From positions 1 through 49,043 of the forward strand of contig NZ_PIQG01000006.1 of the NCBI RefSeq assembly GCF_003987435.1: a stretch of 49,043 nt of DNA. The letters run 5' to 3'. The translations under genes were made by a program, and so were the position numbers. The DNA comes from Pseudidiomarina taiwanensis. GTDB lineage: Bacteria > Pseudomonadota > Gammaproteobacteria > Enterobacterales > Alteromonadaceae. The notes beneath the pieces are model-generated. The model ran no database searches. It had not been told where the DNA came from and worked only from the letters and a program-made list of their open reading frames with translations. This document shows positions 27,719 through 37,458 of the stretch, in pieces (the stretch's first letter is position 1; every line of letters starts with the position of its first letter).

Positions 27719-29041
27719 ATGAATATCTCAACTCGCGCTCTTCTTACCATCGCTCTCGCGACTGCATTGACTGGATGTGGTGGTGGTGGCAGTAGCGGTA
27801 GCTCAAGTGGTGGCACTCCGCCAATTCAGCAATGTTCGATTAGTGACCAAAAAACCCGATTCTTGAGTTACATGCGAGACGATTACTTCTGGGTACAAGA
27901 CCTTCCGAGCACAGTTAACCTCGATAATTACGCCGATATGTATCAGCTCCTTGAAGGTATCCGTAGTAGTCAGGATCGCTTTAGTTTCATTCTGACGGAG
28001 CAAGAATATCAAGACCGATATGTGAATGCGTCCTATGCTGGGTTTGGCTTCTCGGCTCGCGTCACGTCATCAAACCAAGTCTTTGTCAACTACGTGTTCG
28101 CTGACTCACCAGCAGATTTAGCCGGAATTCAACGGGCCGATGAATTGGTCGCAATCGATGGGGTTGCCGTAACCACTCTGGTGCAATCTGGTTTATATAG
28201 CGATGCACTGGGCCCCGGCGATGTTGGGGTGGCACGCCAACTCACTTGGCGCAAACCGAGCGGACAACAGTTCACGGATGTCTTAACCAAGGAAGATGTT
28301 GAAACCAATACTGTGCTTGCCCATGATGTCCTTAGCATTGATTCCAAGCAAGTGGGTTACTTCGTTTTAAATAGTTTCATCAACCGAACTGGGCAAGATC
28401 TGAATTCTGCATATGACACCTTTAATGGCGTGGACGAGCTTATTATTGATGTGCGCTACAACGGGGGTGGCTTGACGCGATTCGCCAACCAAGCCGCTTC
28501 TCAGGCGGCAGGTGATAATGTGCTTGGGCGTGTATTTACCAATTATGTGTTTAACCAAAACAACCAAAATAATAATTTCACTGAGTTCTTCCAACTTTAT
28601 GAAGGGGTGCGTCAGTTAGACTTAAATCGCGTCTACGTCCTGACCACTGGCGCTAGCTGTTCATCATCAGAACTTATTATCAACGCACTCAAACCTTTTG
28701 TTGATGTGGTCGTCATTGGCAGCCCAACCTGCGGGAAACCTGTTGGCCAGATTCCTGAACTGATCTGCGACAAACGTACTTTTGTGGTGAACTTCGAAAC
28801 CGTCAATGCGAATGGTGAAGGGGGCTATTTTGATGGCTTGCCAGTGAACTGCTCAGCCAGCGATACCCTAGTTGGTGATTGGGGCGACCCAAATGACCCA
28901 CTCTTGGCTACTGCAGCACAGCATATCACTAACGGTGCATGCCCGGTTGCGATCGCGCCTGAACAAATGCTAACTGAGACAGCTGAATCGACCTGGCAAC
29001 GAGGACCTCGTCTAATCGATCAGTGGCGAACCGAATACTAA
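27719..29041 (+). CDS. Lipoprotein S41-family serine protease
   Basis: A 440-residue exported peptidase. The signal MNISTRALLTIALATALTGC has a lipobox with Cys20, followed by a Gly/Ser-rich linker (21-33). A PDZ-like domain lies around 90-190 (YAGFGFSARVTSS... ADLAGIQRADELVAIDGV), and the S41 core follows. The catalytic dyad is inferred as Ser315 (GASCSSSE) and Lys340 (CGKPVG), spaced 25 as in CtpB and Prc. Asn/Gln-rich stretch at about 277-288. Related to C-terminal processing proteases, but its substrate is unknown. Stop codon overlaps that of the convergent ABC gene. Confidence 0.87.
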   Translation: MNISTRALLTIALATALTGCGGGGSSGSSSGGTPPIQQCSISDQKTRFLSYMRDDYFWVQDLPSTVNLDNYADMYQLLEGIRSSQDRFSFILTEQEYQDRYVNASYAGFGFSARVTSSNQVFVNYVFADSPADLAGIQRADELVAIDGVAVTTLVQSGLYSDALGPGDVGVARQLTWRKPSGQQFTDVLTKEDVETNTVLAHDVLSIDSKQVGYFVLNSFINRTGQDLNSAYDTFNGVDELIIDVRYNGGGLTRFANQAASQAAGDNVLGRVFTNYVFNQNNQNNNFTEFFQLYEGVRQLDLNRVYVLTTGASCSSSELIINALKPFVDVVVIGSPTCGKPVGQIPELICDKRTFVVNFETVNANGEGGYFDGLPVNCSASDTLVGDWGDPNDPLLATAAQHITNGACPVAIAPEQMLTETAESTWQRGPRLIDQWRTEY

Positions 29042-29790
29042 ATTTTTGGCTTTGTAAACGGCAGTATGGCGACCCCGTTATCGGTGCAAAACCACTCGAG
29101 TTCAATCCCAAAGCAACTCGAAATATGTTGGTTTTGCATGGCTTCATTCGGGGTCCCAAAGCTAATCAGATGCCCCTCATCAAGCAGTACAATTTGGTCA
29201 CAAAACTGAGCTGCAAGGGCTAAGTCATGGATAGCCACTAAAATGAGATGGTCTTGGCTTGCTTTGCTACGCAAATCCTGAAGTAATTTCAACGCATGCC
29301 CAATATCAAGACCGCTGGTGGGTTCATCGAGCAACATCAGCGGAGCTTCATTTAAAAAACAAACGGCAAGCTGAACACGGCGTTGCTCACCGCCTGAAAG
29401 CTCTTGATAACATCGCTGAGTGAGTAACGTTAACTCGAAATCTCTCACCACTGTCGCGATCCGCTGTTGTCTTTGCTGGCTCGATAAATCGAGATTCACC
29501 GCACCAATTTTCAAGATTTCAAGTACCGTTAAGCGTCCAACAATCGTCGGACTCTGTGGGAGCCAACTCAGTAACTGTCGACGTTGTCGCGGGGTAAATT
29601 GAGTAAGTGATTTGTCTTGCCAAAAGATCTCACCAGTGAAGTCATGGAGCTGTCCAGCGATAGCTTTCAATAACGTAGATTTGCCTGCACCATTTGCGCC
29701 AATAACGCCGATCAAACCTGTGCTTGGAAGCTTGAGACTCACTGCTTTGAGGCGAGCCTCAACTGTGACACGATTAAGTTCAAGCATCAT
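29038..29790 (-). CDS. ABC importer ATPase, BtuD/FecE type
   Basis: A 250-residue ATPase. Walker A is GANGAGKST (residues 31-39), signature LSGGEQRR, Walker B LMLLDEPTSGLD, and the H-loop AIHDLALA. It pairs with the FecCD-type permease directly upstream; the ATG overlaps that gene's end. The set would import vitamin B12, haem or an iron-siderophore; the sequence does not decide which. Confidence 0.9.
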   Translation of the reverse strand: MMLELNRVTVEARLKAVSLKLPSTGLIGVIGANGAGKSTLLKAIAGQLHDFTGEIFWQDKSLTQFTPRQRRQLLSWLPQSPTIVGRLTVLEILKIGAVNLDLSSQQRQQRIATVVRDFELTLLTQRCYQELSGGEQRRVQLAVCFLNEAPLMLLDEPTSGLDIGHALKLLQDLRSKASQDHLILVAIHDLALAAQFCDQIVLLDEGHLISFGTPNEAMQNQHISSCFGIELEWFCTDNGVAILPFTKPKI

Positions 29791-30745
29791 TGATCAGCCT
29801 CTGCCGCGCAAGCAAATGCAGTAGCATCGGAGCACCGAGTGCGGCTGCAATCACACCAAGTTGTAACTCAACCCGAGTCGGAATGAGTAACACCATAGCA
29901 TCAACTGCGACCAAAATGACTGCCCCCATAACCATGCTCAGTGCGATAAGTTTCTGCGGATGATAAATGCCAAGTAAACGCACTAAATGAGGCGCAAGTA
30001 AACCGATGAAACTTATCGCCCCCGCACTTACCACTGAGCCTGAAATCCAAAGGGTGAGTCCGAGCAACAATAGCAAACTGCGCACCGAAACATTGAAACC
30101 AAACTGTTGAAAGGTACTAAAATCAAAAATATGGGCGTTAATAAACGAGCGCTGCGTGGTAATAAGAACAAGCCCCAGTAGAGTTATCGGTGCCAGCAGC
30201 TCAACATGCTCCCAGCCGCGGTTGGCAAGTGAGCCCATCAGCCATAAACTCCACTCCTGAAAAGCAAAAGGATTAGGCGCTAAATTTAGTACCAAACTAA
30301 TGCCTGCCCCGGCGAGCGCAGCCAGCGCAACTCCAGCTAAAATCAAGCGCAACGGATTTGCACCACGACCGGCTAACAGCCACAGCAGAGCTAAACTCGC
30401 AAGCCCCCCAAGCATTCCCACAAATGGCAGTGCCCAGGCGACCGGACCTTGCCAGCCGAAATACAGCGCAACAACAATCGTCAGAGCGGTTCCAGTTGAG
30501 ACGCCAGTGATACCAGGTTCAGCTAATGGGTTGCGCAGGATGATTTGAAATACTGCGCCAGCACCACCTAAAATCATTCCGTTTAGCAGCGCAAGGACCA
30601 ACCGCGGCGCTCGAATTTCAAGCAAGATATCCTGCTCCAACGAGCTGGTGGGATAAATCCACCAAGACGCTCCGCCTAAACCTAAGTAGCCAATAATGAC
30701 GAAAACACTCAGTAGCACGAGTGCTATTGCTCGGAGCCACTTCAT
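29780..30745 (-). CDS. ABC importer permease, BtuC/FecCD type
   Basis: A polytopic permease (321 residues from ATG at 30745, an ATGA overlap with the binding-protein gene). Family features include RAPRLVLALLNGMILGGAGAVFQIILRNPLAEPGITGVSTGTAL, the canonical FecCD/BtuC N-terminal loop, GWxGPVAW and the C-terminal GAISFIGLLAPHLVRLLGIYHP. About ten membrane segments. An in-frame extension of 17 residues upstream has no support. Confidence 0.92.
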   Translation of the reverse strand: MKWLRAIALVLLSVFVIIGYLGLGGASWWIYPTSSLEQDILLEIRAPRLVLALLNGMILGGAGAVFQIILRNPLAEPGITGVSTGTALTIVVALYFGWQGPVAWALPFVGMLGGLASLALLWLLAGRGANPLRLILAGVALAALAGAGISLVLNLAPNPFAFQEWSLWLMGSLANRGWEHVELLAPITLLGLVLITTQRSFINAHIFDFSTFQQFGFNVSVRSLLLLLGLTLWISGSVVSAGAISFIGLLAPHLVRLLGIYHPQKLIALSMVMGAVILVAVDAMVLLIPTRVELQLGVIAAALGAPMLLHLLARQRLINDA

Positions 30746-31485
30746 GATGCAGCCCCCATGGCGCGAACATATTTTACCGCCTGCGTTGCAGGGCATGAGG
30801 CGATTGGACCTGTCACGAGGTGAACCTTACGCTGCTCAATCCAAGTCCGGACTAACGAGTGCCAACGCCAATCATTCGCACGCGCATAATCTTGGCTAAA
30901 GCCCTCTAGGATGAGCAGGTTCGGATCCATATTTAGTATTGTTTCCAGACTTAACTGGCCAATTTGACCGCTACCGATCGGGGTCAAAAGTTCCCGTTCA
31001 AACTGTCGCAAAAGACTTGCAACCCAACTATCACTCGCCCAAGTATATTGATTCGGCATCAATATCATCAGTTGCTGCGGCAGCTGCTTTGACGTTTGCA
31101 GTAGGCTCTGCTGTTGCTGCACCTGCCACTGTCGCAATTCAGTCTCAACCGCAAGCGCCTTGCCCAACTCGATTAAATCGCTTTGCCACTGTTGCCAACT
31201 GTTCGGTTGTGGCAGCATAACTGTCGCAATATGATGGCGCTTGAGCCCTTCAATTAAACTCTTTCGAGCAAATTGATTATGCAGCACATAGTCTGGTTTT
31301 AGGCTAATAATCCGCTCGAGTCTGCCTCCGTGCACATCACTCGTTAACAGGGTGAAGCGCTCGGGTAACCATTGCGCCAACCAGACATCGTGGCAACGAT
31401 TGAGTGAAACCAGACGTTGTTCGGCATAGGCATCCGCACCGAGCACACTAAGCCCAAGCAAAAGCCCTAAGGTCCAAGCCCTCAT
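30742..31485 (-). CDS. Periplasmic metal-chelate/cobalamin binding protein
   Basis: A 247-residue exported protein with signal MRAWTLGLLLGLSVLGADAYA and a class III (BtuF-like) periplasmic binding fold: RLVSLNRCHDVWLAQWLPERF, IISLKPDYVL, QLSLETILNMDPNLLIL. It could bind cobalamin, haem or ferri-siderophore. No cobalamin riboswitch or TonB receptor is nearby. ATG overlaps the radA stop (ATGA), so it reads as an operon with serB-radA. Confidence 0.82.
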   Translation of the reverse strand: MRAWTLGLLLGLSVLGADAYAEQRLVSLNRCHDVWLAQWLPERFTLLTSDVHGGRLERIISLKPDYVLHNQFARKSLIEGLKRHHIATVMLPQPNSWQQWQSDLIELGKALAVETELRQWQVQQQQSLLQTSKQLPQQLMILMPNQYTWASDSWVASLLRQFERELLTPIGSGQIGQLSLETILNMDPNLLILEGFSQDYARANDWRWHSLVRTWIEQRKVHLVTGPIASCPATQAVKYVRAMGAAS

Positions 31486-32846
31486 AGTGCATCAAGTGCC
31501 TGTTGTAAGTTCTTAACAGGAACCACTTCAAGTCCCTCGATGGTCTCTTTGGGCCGATTTCCATAGGGGATTATTGCGCGGGTGAAGCCATGTTTTACCG
31601 CTTCACGCAAACGCGTCAAACCATTTTGCACGGGTCGAATTTCACCGGCCAAGCCGACCTCACCGAACACAATTAAATCACGTGCTAACGGTTGTTCTTT
31701 AAAACTTGAGACAATTGCCAGCAGTAATGCGAGGTCTGCCCCTGTTTCAAGCACTCGCACACCCCCCACAATATTTACAAAGACATCTTGGTCGGACATA
31801 TGCAAACCACCATGCCGATGCAAAACCGCGAGCAGCATCGCCAATCGTTGACTCTCCATTCCCACCGCCACCCGGCGCGGGTTGGCTAACTGCGTCGCAT
31901 CAACTAATGCCTGCAATTCAACCAATAATGGCCGCGTACCCTCCCAGATCACAATGACAACGGAGCCGGCTCCATGCTCCTCACCGCGCTGCAGAAAAAT
32001 AGCAGAAGGATTCGTGACTTCTTTTAAGCCCTGCCCCGTCATCGCAAAAACCCCCAGCTCATTGGCCGGTCCGAAGCGGTTTTTGTGTCCACGTAAAGTC
32101 CGAAAACGTGAGTCTGCGGAACCTTCGAGTAAAATCGAGCAATCAATACAGTGCTCGAGAACTTTGGGTCCTGCAATCGAGCCATCCTTAGTGACATGAC
32201 CGACCATAAATACAGCGACGCCTTTTTGTTTTGCATAGCGCGTCAGATAAGCCGCCGCCTCGCGCACCTGTGACACACTGCCAGGTGCCGATTGGATATC
32301 GGCAAGATGCATCACCTGAATTGAATCAATCACCATCAAAGCTGGAGCTTCCGCGTCGGCAAGATCGCAAATCGTCTCAACGGATGTTTCAGATAACATG
32401 CGCAACTTATCCGTTGGTAAGTTCAGCCGCTGCGCACGCAGCGCAACTTGCTGCAGTGACTCCTCGCCGGTTACATACAAGACTTTCATTCGAGTTGCCA
32501 ACTGACACATGGTTTGCAGCAATAAGGTACTTTTACCTGCGCCGGGTTCACCGCCAATCAATATTGCTGATCCGGGCACAATCCCGCCCCCTAAAACACG
32601 GTCAAACTCTTGATAACCACTACTGAATCTAGGTAGGTCGGCCAAATCGACTTCTGCCAGAGTTTGTACCTGGGCTTGGGTCATACCGCTAAACCCGCGG
32701 CGACTATCGGTTTGATGACTTTTCTGACTACCAAGACGGACCTCAGTAATCGAATTCCAAGCTTTGCACTCGGTACATTGTCCTAACCAACGGACATAAT
32801 CAGCGCCACACTCATTACACACATAGGCAGTTTTTGTTTTAGCCAT
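31482..32846 (-). CDS. radA: DNA repair protein RadA (Sms)
   Basis: A RecA-like, DnaB-type branch-migration helicase used in recombinational repair. ATG at 32846 gives 454 residues (GGAG four bases upstream); a longer in-frame start lies inside serB. The zinc finger is CNECGADYVRWLGQCTEC, Walker A GGEPGAGKSTLLL, and the RadA-specific motif KNRFG (HKNRFGPANELGVF) is present, with a C-terminal Lon-like domain (VRVLETGADLALLLAIVSS). It overlaps serB by eight bases. Confidence 0.95.
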   Translation of the reverse strand: MAKTKTAYVCNECGADYVRWLGQCTECKAWNSITEVRLGSQKSHQTDSRRGFSGMTQAQVQTLAEVDLADLPRFSSGYQEFDRVLGGGIVPGSAILIGGEPGAGKSTLLLQTMCQLATRMKVLYVTGEESLQQVALRAQRLNLPTDKLRMLSETSVETICDLADAEAPALMVIDSIQVMHLADIQSAPGSVSQVREAAAYLTRYAKQKGVAVFMVGHVTKDGSIAGPKVLEHCIDCSILLEGSADSRFRTLRGHKNRFGPANELGVFAMTGQGLKEVTNPSAIFLQRGEEHGAGSVVIVIWEGTRPLLVELQALVDATQLANPRRVAVGMESQRLAMLLAVLHRHGGLHMSDQDVFVNIVGGVRVLETGADLALLLAIVSSFKEQPLARDLIVFGEVGLAGEIRPVQNGLTRLREAVKHGFTRAIIPYGNRPKETIEGLEVVPVKNLQQALDAL

Positions 32847-33516
32847 GGCACTCCATCCGTTCAAACTGTTCAATTAAAAGGCTTAAATCGGGTTCGTTAA
32901 GACAAATCGTGGCAGCTTCTTGAACTTTGGGCTTGGCACAAAACGCGACACTCAAATGCGCAGCTGCCATCATTTCAAGATCATTGGCTCCGTCCCCCAC
33001 TGCAATCGTATTATTCGGGGAAATGCCATATTCGCGGCAAAATTTTGTCAGTGTCTGTGCCTTGGCTGAGGCGTCAACGATGGGCTCAATGACGTTGCCG
33101 GTCAAGCGACCACCTTGCCACTCCAATTGATTCGCAACGATGTGATCAATCTTGAGTACATCAGCAACTTGCTGCGCAAACCAAGTAAACCCACCGGAGG
33201 CGATAACCAAGCGCCAATTTCGAGCCCTTAGCCAAGCGCATAACTGCGCTGCACCGGGCGTAAACGGAATCGGATCAAATAACTGATTGAACTGGCGCTC
33301 CTCGATACCAGCAAGAGCTGCAACTCGTTGCTTTAAGCTTGCAGCAAAATCCAGCTCACCGCGCATCGCTGCCTCGGTAATGGCACTCACCTCAGCTTTG
33401 CGCCCGACCAACTCTGCAATTTCATCGATACACTCGATCCCAATCAAAGTGGAATCCATATCGAATACCGCCAGTCCGGGCTGATTAAAGTTTACTTTTC
33501 TATGCTTTGCACTCAC
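32839..33516 (-). CDS. serB: Phosphoserine phosphatase SerB
   Basis: Catalyses the last step of serine synthesis, phosphoserine to serine. A HAD-family phosphatase of 225 residues with motif I DMDST (nucleophile Asp), SGGFTWFAQQVAD as motif II, and GDGANDLEMM as motif III. It is shorter than E. coli SerB (322 residues), lacking the N-terminal domain. It leads the serB-radA-ABC operon and is divergent from the ytjB-like gene. Confidence 0.95.
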   Translation of the reverse strand: MSAKHRKVNFNQPGLAVFDMDSTLIGIECIDEIAELVGRKAEVSAITEAAMRGELDFAASLKQRVAALAGIEERQFNQLFDPIPFTPGAAQLCAWLRARNWRLVIASGGFTWFAQQVADVLKIDHIVANQLEWQGGRLTGNVIEPIVDASAKAQTLTKFCREYGISPNNTIAVGDGANDLEMMAAAHLSVAFCAKPKVQEAATICLNEPDLSLLIEQFERMECHG

Positions 33517-33567
33517 AACATCGACTCTATATTTACAGCAGGTAAGCAGACAGCGTACTATCTACAT

Positions 33568-34131
33568 ATGAATAAAGCATCTTCACATCTTATCAGTATG
33601 CTCCAGCTTGTCTATCGGCGTGGACGGAGAATTATATTAGCTATTCTCCTCCTTATTCTCATTGAAAATGTCTGGAGCTGGATGCAAGAAATAAGCCTGC
33701 GAGATTTCCAACAACACAGCGAAGAGCTGGTGCAACTTGGCATTAAACAGAGTGCTTTTGCGAGCCAAATCGCAATTAGCCGCAATGATGGCGAACTCCT
33801 CGAGGCGATTGCGCGCCAACTCGCTGGAGATCCGATGATTGCCAGCGTTCACATCTATGACCGCTATGGCATGCCGTTAACCTCAACCGAACCCACTGCG
33901 TCAGAGCCGGCTGAACAAACTCAACTTATTTTGGTTGAACCGATAATGGCTGAAGAACAAACTCTCGGCTATGTTGAGGCTCGAGTCGTGCGCCAGAATT
34001 TACTTAAGGCACCGCAAAAAACCTATCAATTTTTGACCTACTATGGTCAATTTCTCTTATTTTTCGCCGTCCTTGCAGGAATATTTGCCACCACCACGTT
34101 TAACCGTTTGCGCTATCGCAACAAAGTCTGA
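33568..34131 (+). CDS. ytjB: YtjB/SMP family membrane protein
   Basis: A 187-residue protein with two membrane helices (residues about 20-37 and 155-175) and a periplasmic loop, like the AhpA/YtjB (SMP) family that is divergent from serB in E. coli. ATG at 33568 is chosen because the upstream in-frame ATG (33502) lies inside serB and its extension is not conserved in style. No strong ribosome site is visible. The 3' end overlaps the convergent tatD-like gene by 19 bases. Function is not established. Confidence 0.75.
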   Translation: MNKASSHLISMLQLVYRRGRRIILAILLLILIENVWSWMQEISLRDFQQHSEELVQLGIKQSAFASQIAISRNDGELLEAIARQLAGDPMIASVHIYDRYGMPLTSTEPTASEPAEQTQLILVEPIMAEEQTLGYVEARVVRQNLLKAPQKTYQFLTYYGQFLLFFAVLAGIFATTTFNRLRYRNKV

Positions 34132-34874
34132 CTATTTCGCCACAGTTGCGCCGCCATGTGCGCGGGGGATTCAGTTCTTAACTCGACCAAGGCCGCAAAA
34201 ACATCTGCGACGCTCGCAGGTTCATTGCGTTCACCTTGATGACCAAAGATGGGCATATCAGGAGCATCCGTTTCTAATACCAGCGCCTCCAGAGGCAGCC
34301 GCGCACATGCCGCCCGAGTTTTCTTCGCGCGCGGATAGGTGATGGTGCCGCCTACCCCGAGTTTGAAACCGCGCCGAACCCATTCCAGCCCCTGTTCATA
34401 ACTTCCAGAGAAAGCATGCAGGCAACCGGCAACTGCCGGCAATGCAGAGCGATAGCGATCGATTACTCTTAATAGATCGGCCTGAGTCTTACGGTGGTGC
34501 AGAATCACTGGACGCTGATACGTGGCCGCGAGAGCAATCTGTTGCTCAAACAACTCGAGCTGCCAAGCATACTTCGGACGGGTCTGATCGAGCCCAATTT
34601 CACCAACTAACAAAGTCGGATCAGAGCCAAGTTGTTGCTCCAGCCAACGGCAATCATCAACTTGATGCTGTTCGATAAAATAAGGATGCAGCCCCACTGC
34701 GAAGTGAAATTGAATCGGGCTTTCGAGCGGTAATTTCACCTGCTCAGAATGGCTGGTGCCCGGCACTATGATATGCCGAACACCTGCATCATACGCGCGC
34801 TGTAAAACCGCTTTTCGATCGCGATCAAATTGAGCGAAATCAATGTGACAGTGCGTATCGAAAAACTCGAACAT
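34113..34874 (-). CDS. TatD-family metal-dependent hydrolase (YjjV-like)
   Basis: A 253-residue member of the TatD/amidohydrolase superfamily. Metal-site motifs are THCHID (residues 6-11), GEIGLDQTRP, ILHHRKTQADLL, CLHAFSGS and LETDAPDMP. TatD proteins are reported as 3'-5' exonucleases; E. coli YjjV lies close to prfC as here. It is four bases downstream of prfC, so probably in the same operon. Confidence 0.88.
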   Translation of the reverse strand: MFEFFDTHCHIDFAQFDRDRKAVLQRAYDAGVRHIIVPGTSHSEQVKLPLESPIQFHFAVGLHPYFIEQHQVDDCRWLEQQLGSDPTLLVGEIGLDQTRPKYAWQLELFEQQIALAATYQRPVILHHRKTQADLLRVIDRYRSALPAVAGCLHAFSGSYEQGLEWVRRGFKLGVGGTITYPRAKKTRAACARLPLEALVLETDAPDMPIFGHQGERNEPASVADVFAALVELRTESPAHMAAQLWRNSQTLLR

Positions 34875-34877
34875 CCT

Positions 34878-36467
34878 TTAGTGCTCGCGCGTTTGCATAA
34901 ACTCGATATCAGGGTAGCGCTCTTGAGCTAAATTGAGATTCACCATAGTCGGTGCAATGTAAGTCAAGTTATCACCGCCATCCAAGGCTAAGTTGCTCTC
35001 CGCTTTCCGTCTAAACTCATCAAGCTTACGCGGATCTTTTGCCGCCACCCAGCGAGCAGTTGCCACATTAATATTTTCGTACACGGCATCGACATTGTAT
35101 TCCGATTTAAGTCGATGCACGACCACATCAAACTGCAACACCCCTACCGCACCGACAATCAAATCATTGTTGCTTAACGGTCGAAATACCTGCACTGCGC
35201 CTTCTTCTGAAAGCTGTACTAAACCTTTCAGTAATTGCTTCTGTTTTAACGGATCTTTTAAGCGGATGCGGCGGAATAGTTCAGGAGCAAAGTTTGGAAT
35301 GCCACTAAATTTAAAATCTTCGCCACCGGTGAAGGTATCTCCAATTTGAATCGTGCCGTGATTATGCAACCCAATGATATCGCCGGGATAGGCTTCCTCG
35401 ACATGCGCTCGGTCACCGGCCAAAAAAGTTAAGGCGTCGGCGATACGGACATCCTTGGCAATCCGCACTTGGCGCATCTTCATACCTTTTTCGTATTTAC
35501 CGGAAACAATTCGCATGAAGGCAACTCGGTCGCGGTGACGCGGATCCATATTGGCTTGGATTTTAAAAATAAAGCCTGAAAATTGCGGCTGTTCTGCACC
35601 AATCATATCGCCACCATCGGTTGCCCGAGGCTGAGGTGCTGGGGCCCAATCAACTAGACCATCCAACATATGATCAACCCCAAAGTTTCCAAGTGCAGTC
35701 CCAAAGTATACTGGCGTCAATTCACCCGCGAGAAATAGCTCGAGATCAAACTCATTCGACGCACCTTTTACCAGCTCGATTTGCTCGCGTAAATCGCTCG
35801 CGTAAGCACCAATTCGTTGATCGAGTGCAGGATTATCAAGCCCTTTGATGGTATCGACCTCTTGGATTCGATGTCCCTGTCCGGTCTTATAAAAAATAAT
35901 GGTATCGGTGAGTAGGTTATAGACACCCTTAAAGTTCTTACCTGAACCAATAGGCCATGTAATCGGCGCGCACATAATATTCAGAACGCTCTCAACCTCA
36001 TCGAGCAATTCAAGTGGGTCGCGAATGTCCCGATCGAGTTTGTTCATGAAGGTGATAATGGGGGTATCACGCAGGCGTGTAACTTCCATCAACTTGATGG
36101 TCCTATCCTCAACACCTTTGGCGCCGTCGATGACCATCAAACAAGAATCCACTGCGGTGAGAGTGCGGTAAGTATCTTCTGAAAAGTCCTCGTGCCCGGG
36201 GGTATCAAGAAGGTTTACCAAGGCTTCACGATAGGGAAACTGCATAACCGAGGTGGTGACCGAGATGCCCCGCTCTTTTTCCATTTCCATCCAATCAGAT
36301 TTGGCGTGCTGCCCCGATTTTTTGCCTTTTACGGTGCCGGCCTTTTGGAGTTTTTGACCGTGTAACAAGACCTTTTCAGTGATCGTAGTTTTACCCGCAT
36401 CCGGGTGCGAGATGATTGCGAAAGTGCGACGCTTGTTAATTTCGTTTTGAAATGTCTGCTCAGCCAT
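34878..36467 (-). CDS. prfC: Peptide chain release factor 3
   Basis: A GTPase that removes RF1/RF2 after termination. It has 529 residues, the same as E. coli. G motifs are SHPDAGKTT (G1), ERGISVTTS (G2 region), DTPGHEDF (G3) and NKLD (G4). The C-terminal domain III begins around residue 390. It starts divergently from the DUF368 gene across 97 bases. Confidence 0.97.
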   Translation of the reverse strand: MAEQTFQNEINKRRTFAIISHPDAGKTTITEKVLLHGQKLQKAGTVKGKKSGQHAKSDWMEMEKERGISVTTSVMQFPYREALVNLLDTPGHEDFSEDTYRTLTAVDSCLMVIDGAKGVEDRTIKLMEVTRLRDTPIITFMNKLDRDIRDPLELLDEVESVLNIMCAPITWPIGSGKNFKGVYNLLTDTIIFYKTGQGHRIQEVDTIKGLDNPALDQRIGAYASDLREQIELVKGASNEFDLELFLAGELTPVYFGTALGNFGVDHMLDGLVDWAPAPQPRATDGGDMIGAEQPQFSGFIFKIQANMDPRHRDRVAFMRIVSGKYEKGMKMRQVRIAKDVRIADALTFLAGDRAHVEEAYPGDIIGLHNHGTIQIGDTFTGGEDFKFSGIPNFAPELFRRIRLKDPLKQKQLLKGLVQLSEEGAVQVFRPLSNNDLIVGAVGVLQFDVVVHRLKSEYNVDAVYENINVATARWVAAKDPRKLDEFRRKAESNLALDGGDNLTYIAPTMVNLNLAQERYPDIEFMQTREH

Positions 36468-36564
36468 TGGCTCATCTTTTTGTCGAGGTTTATGTTAATC
36501 GTCTATTTTCGCCTATCTTCAATTTAGTTACAATCAACCCCTGAGCGGGGGAGCATAAAACACT

Positions 36565-37458
36565 ATGAAAAAATACGCGCAATGGATGGTAAAAGGTGCC
36601 GCGATGGGAATGGCGGATATTGTTCCGGGTATTTCAGGTGGAACAATTGCTTTTATTCTTGGTATCTACGAACGCTTCCTACAAGCGCTCACGTCATTCA
36701 ACCTGCAGGCACTGAAGCACCTGAGCGGATTTCGCTTTAAAGCGCTTTGGCAACATATTGATGGGGCGTTTTTACTGAGCTTATTCGGCGGTATTTTGAT
36801 CGCTATCTTTAGCTTGGCGAATCTGATTACATTTATGCTCGAGCACCACCCTGTTCCGCTTTGGAGCTTTTTTAATGGTTTGATCCTCGCTTCATTCCCC
36901 TTACTCATTAGTAAGTTTAAGTGGTCGGCTTATCGCGCCGGATTATTCGTTGCAGGGGCGGTCGCTGCAATGCTAATCACAACCTTAACCCCGATGCATA
37001 CTAACCCTAGCTATTGGATGTTTTTAGGCGCTGGTTTTATCAGTATCTGTGCCATGATGCTACCTGGCATCTCTGGTAGTTTTTTACTTTTAATAATGGG
37101 GATGTATGCGCCCATCACCACAGCAGTGAGCGAGTTAAACCTGCTCCCGCTGGGTATCTTTGCCACGGGTGCAATTGCGGGCTTACTGGTGTTCTCTCGG
37201 CTGCTGCAATGGGCCTTAAAACGCGCTCATGATGCCATGCTAGCGCTGCTTTCGGGGATTGTGCTGGGGGCACTCTTTCGTATTTGGCCGTGGCAAATCG
37301 ACAATAATCTCGTTACCCCCATGCGCTACGCAGAGGTGCACCTCAGTGCGGATATCGGCTGGGCGATTGTTGCCTTTGTTTTAGGTGCTGGCCTTATTCA
37401 GTTGCTACTGCACCTTGAGCAACTGTTTAACGGCGAGCAAGACGCATCCAATCACTAA
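36565..37458 (+). CDS. popT: DUF368 membrane protein, PopT-like undecaprenyl-phosphate transporter
   Basis: A 297-residue polytopic inner-membrane protein. Two related signatures, VPGISGGTIAF near residue 22 and LPGISGSFLLL near 167, show the internal repeat of DUF368. Members (PopT) have been reported to return undecaprenyl phosphate to the cytosolic face for peptidoglycan synthesis, with importance at alkaline pH. Gene symbol by family, not by assay. Its TAA overlaps the deoD TAG (CTAA). Confidence 0.8.
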   Translation: MKKYAQWMVKGAAMGMADIVPGISGGTIAFILGIYERFLQALTSFNLQALKHLSGFRFKALWQHIDGAFLLSLFGGILIAIFSLANLITFMLEHHPVPLWSFFNGLILASFPLLISKFKWSAYRAGLFVAGAVAAMLITTLTPMHTNPSYWMFLGAGFISICAMMLPGISGSFLLLIMGMYAPITTAVSELNLLPLGIFATGAIAGLLVFSRLLQWALKRAHDAMLALLSGIVLGALFRIWPWQIDNNLVTPMRYAEVHLSADIGWAIVAFVLGAGLIQLLLHLEQLFNGEQDASNH

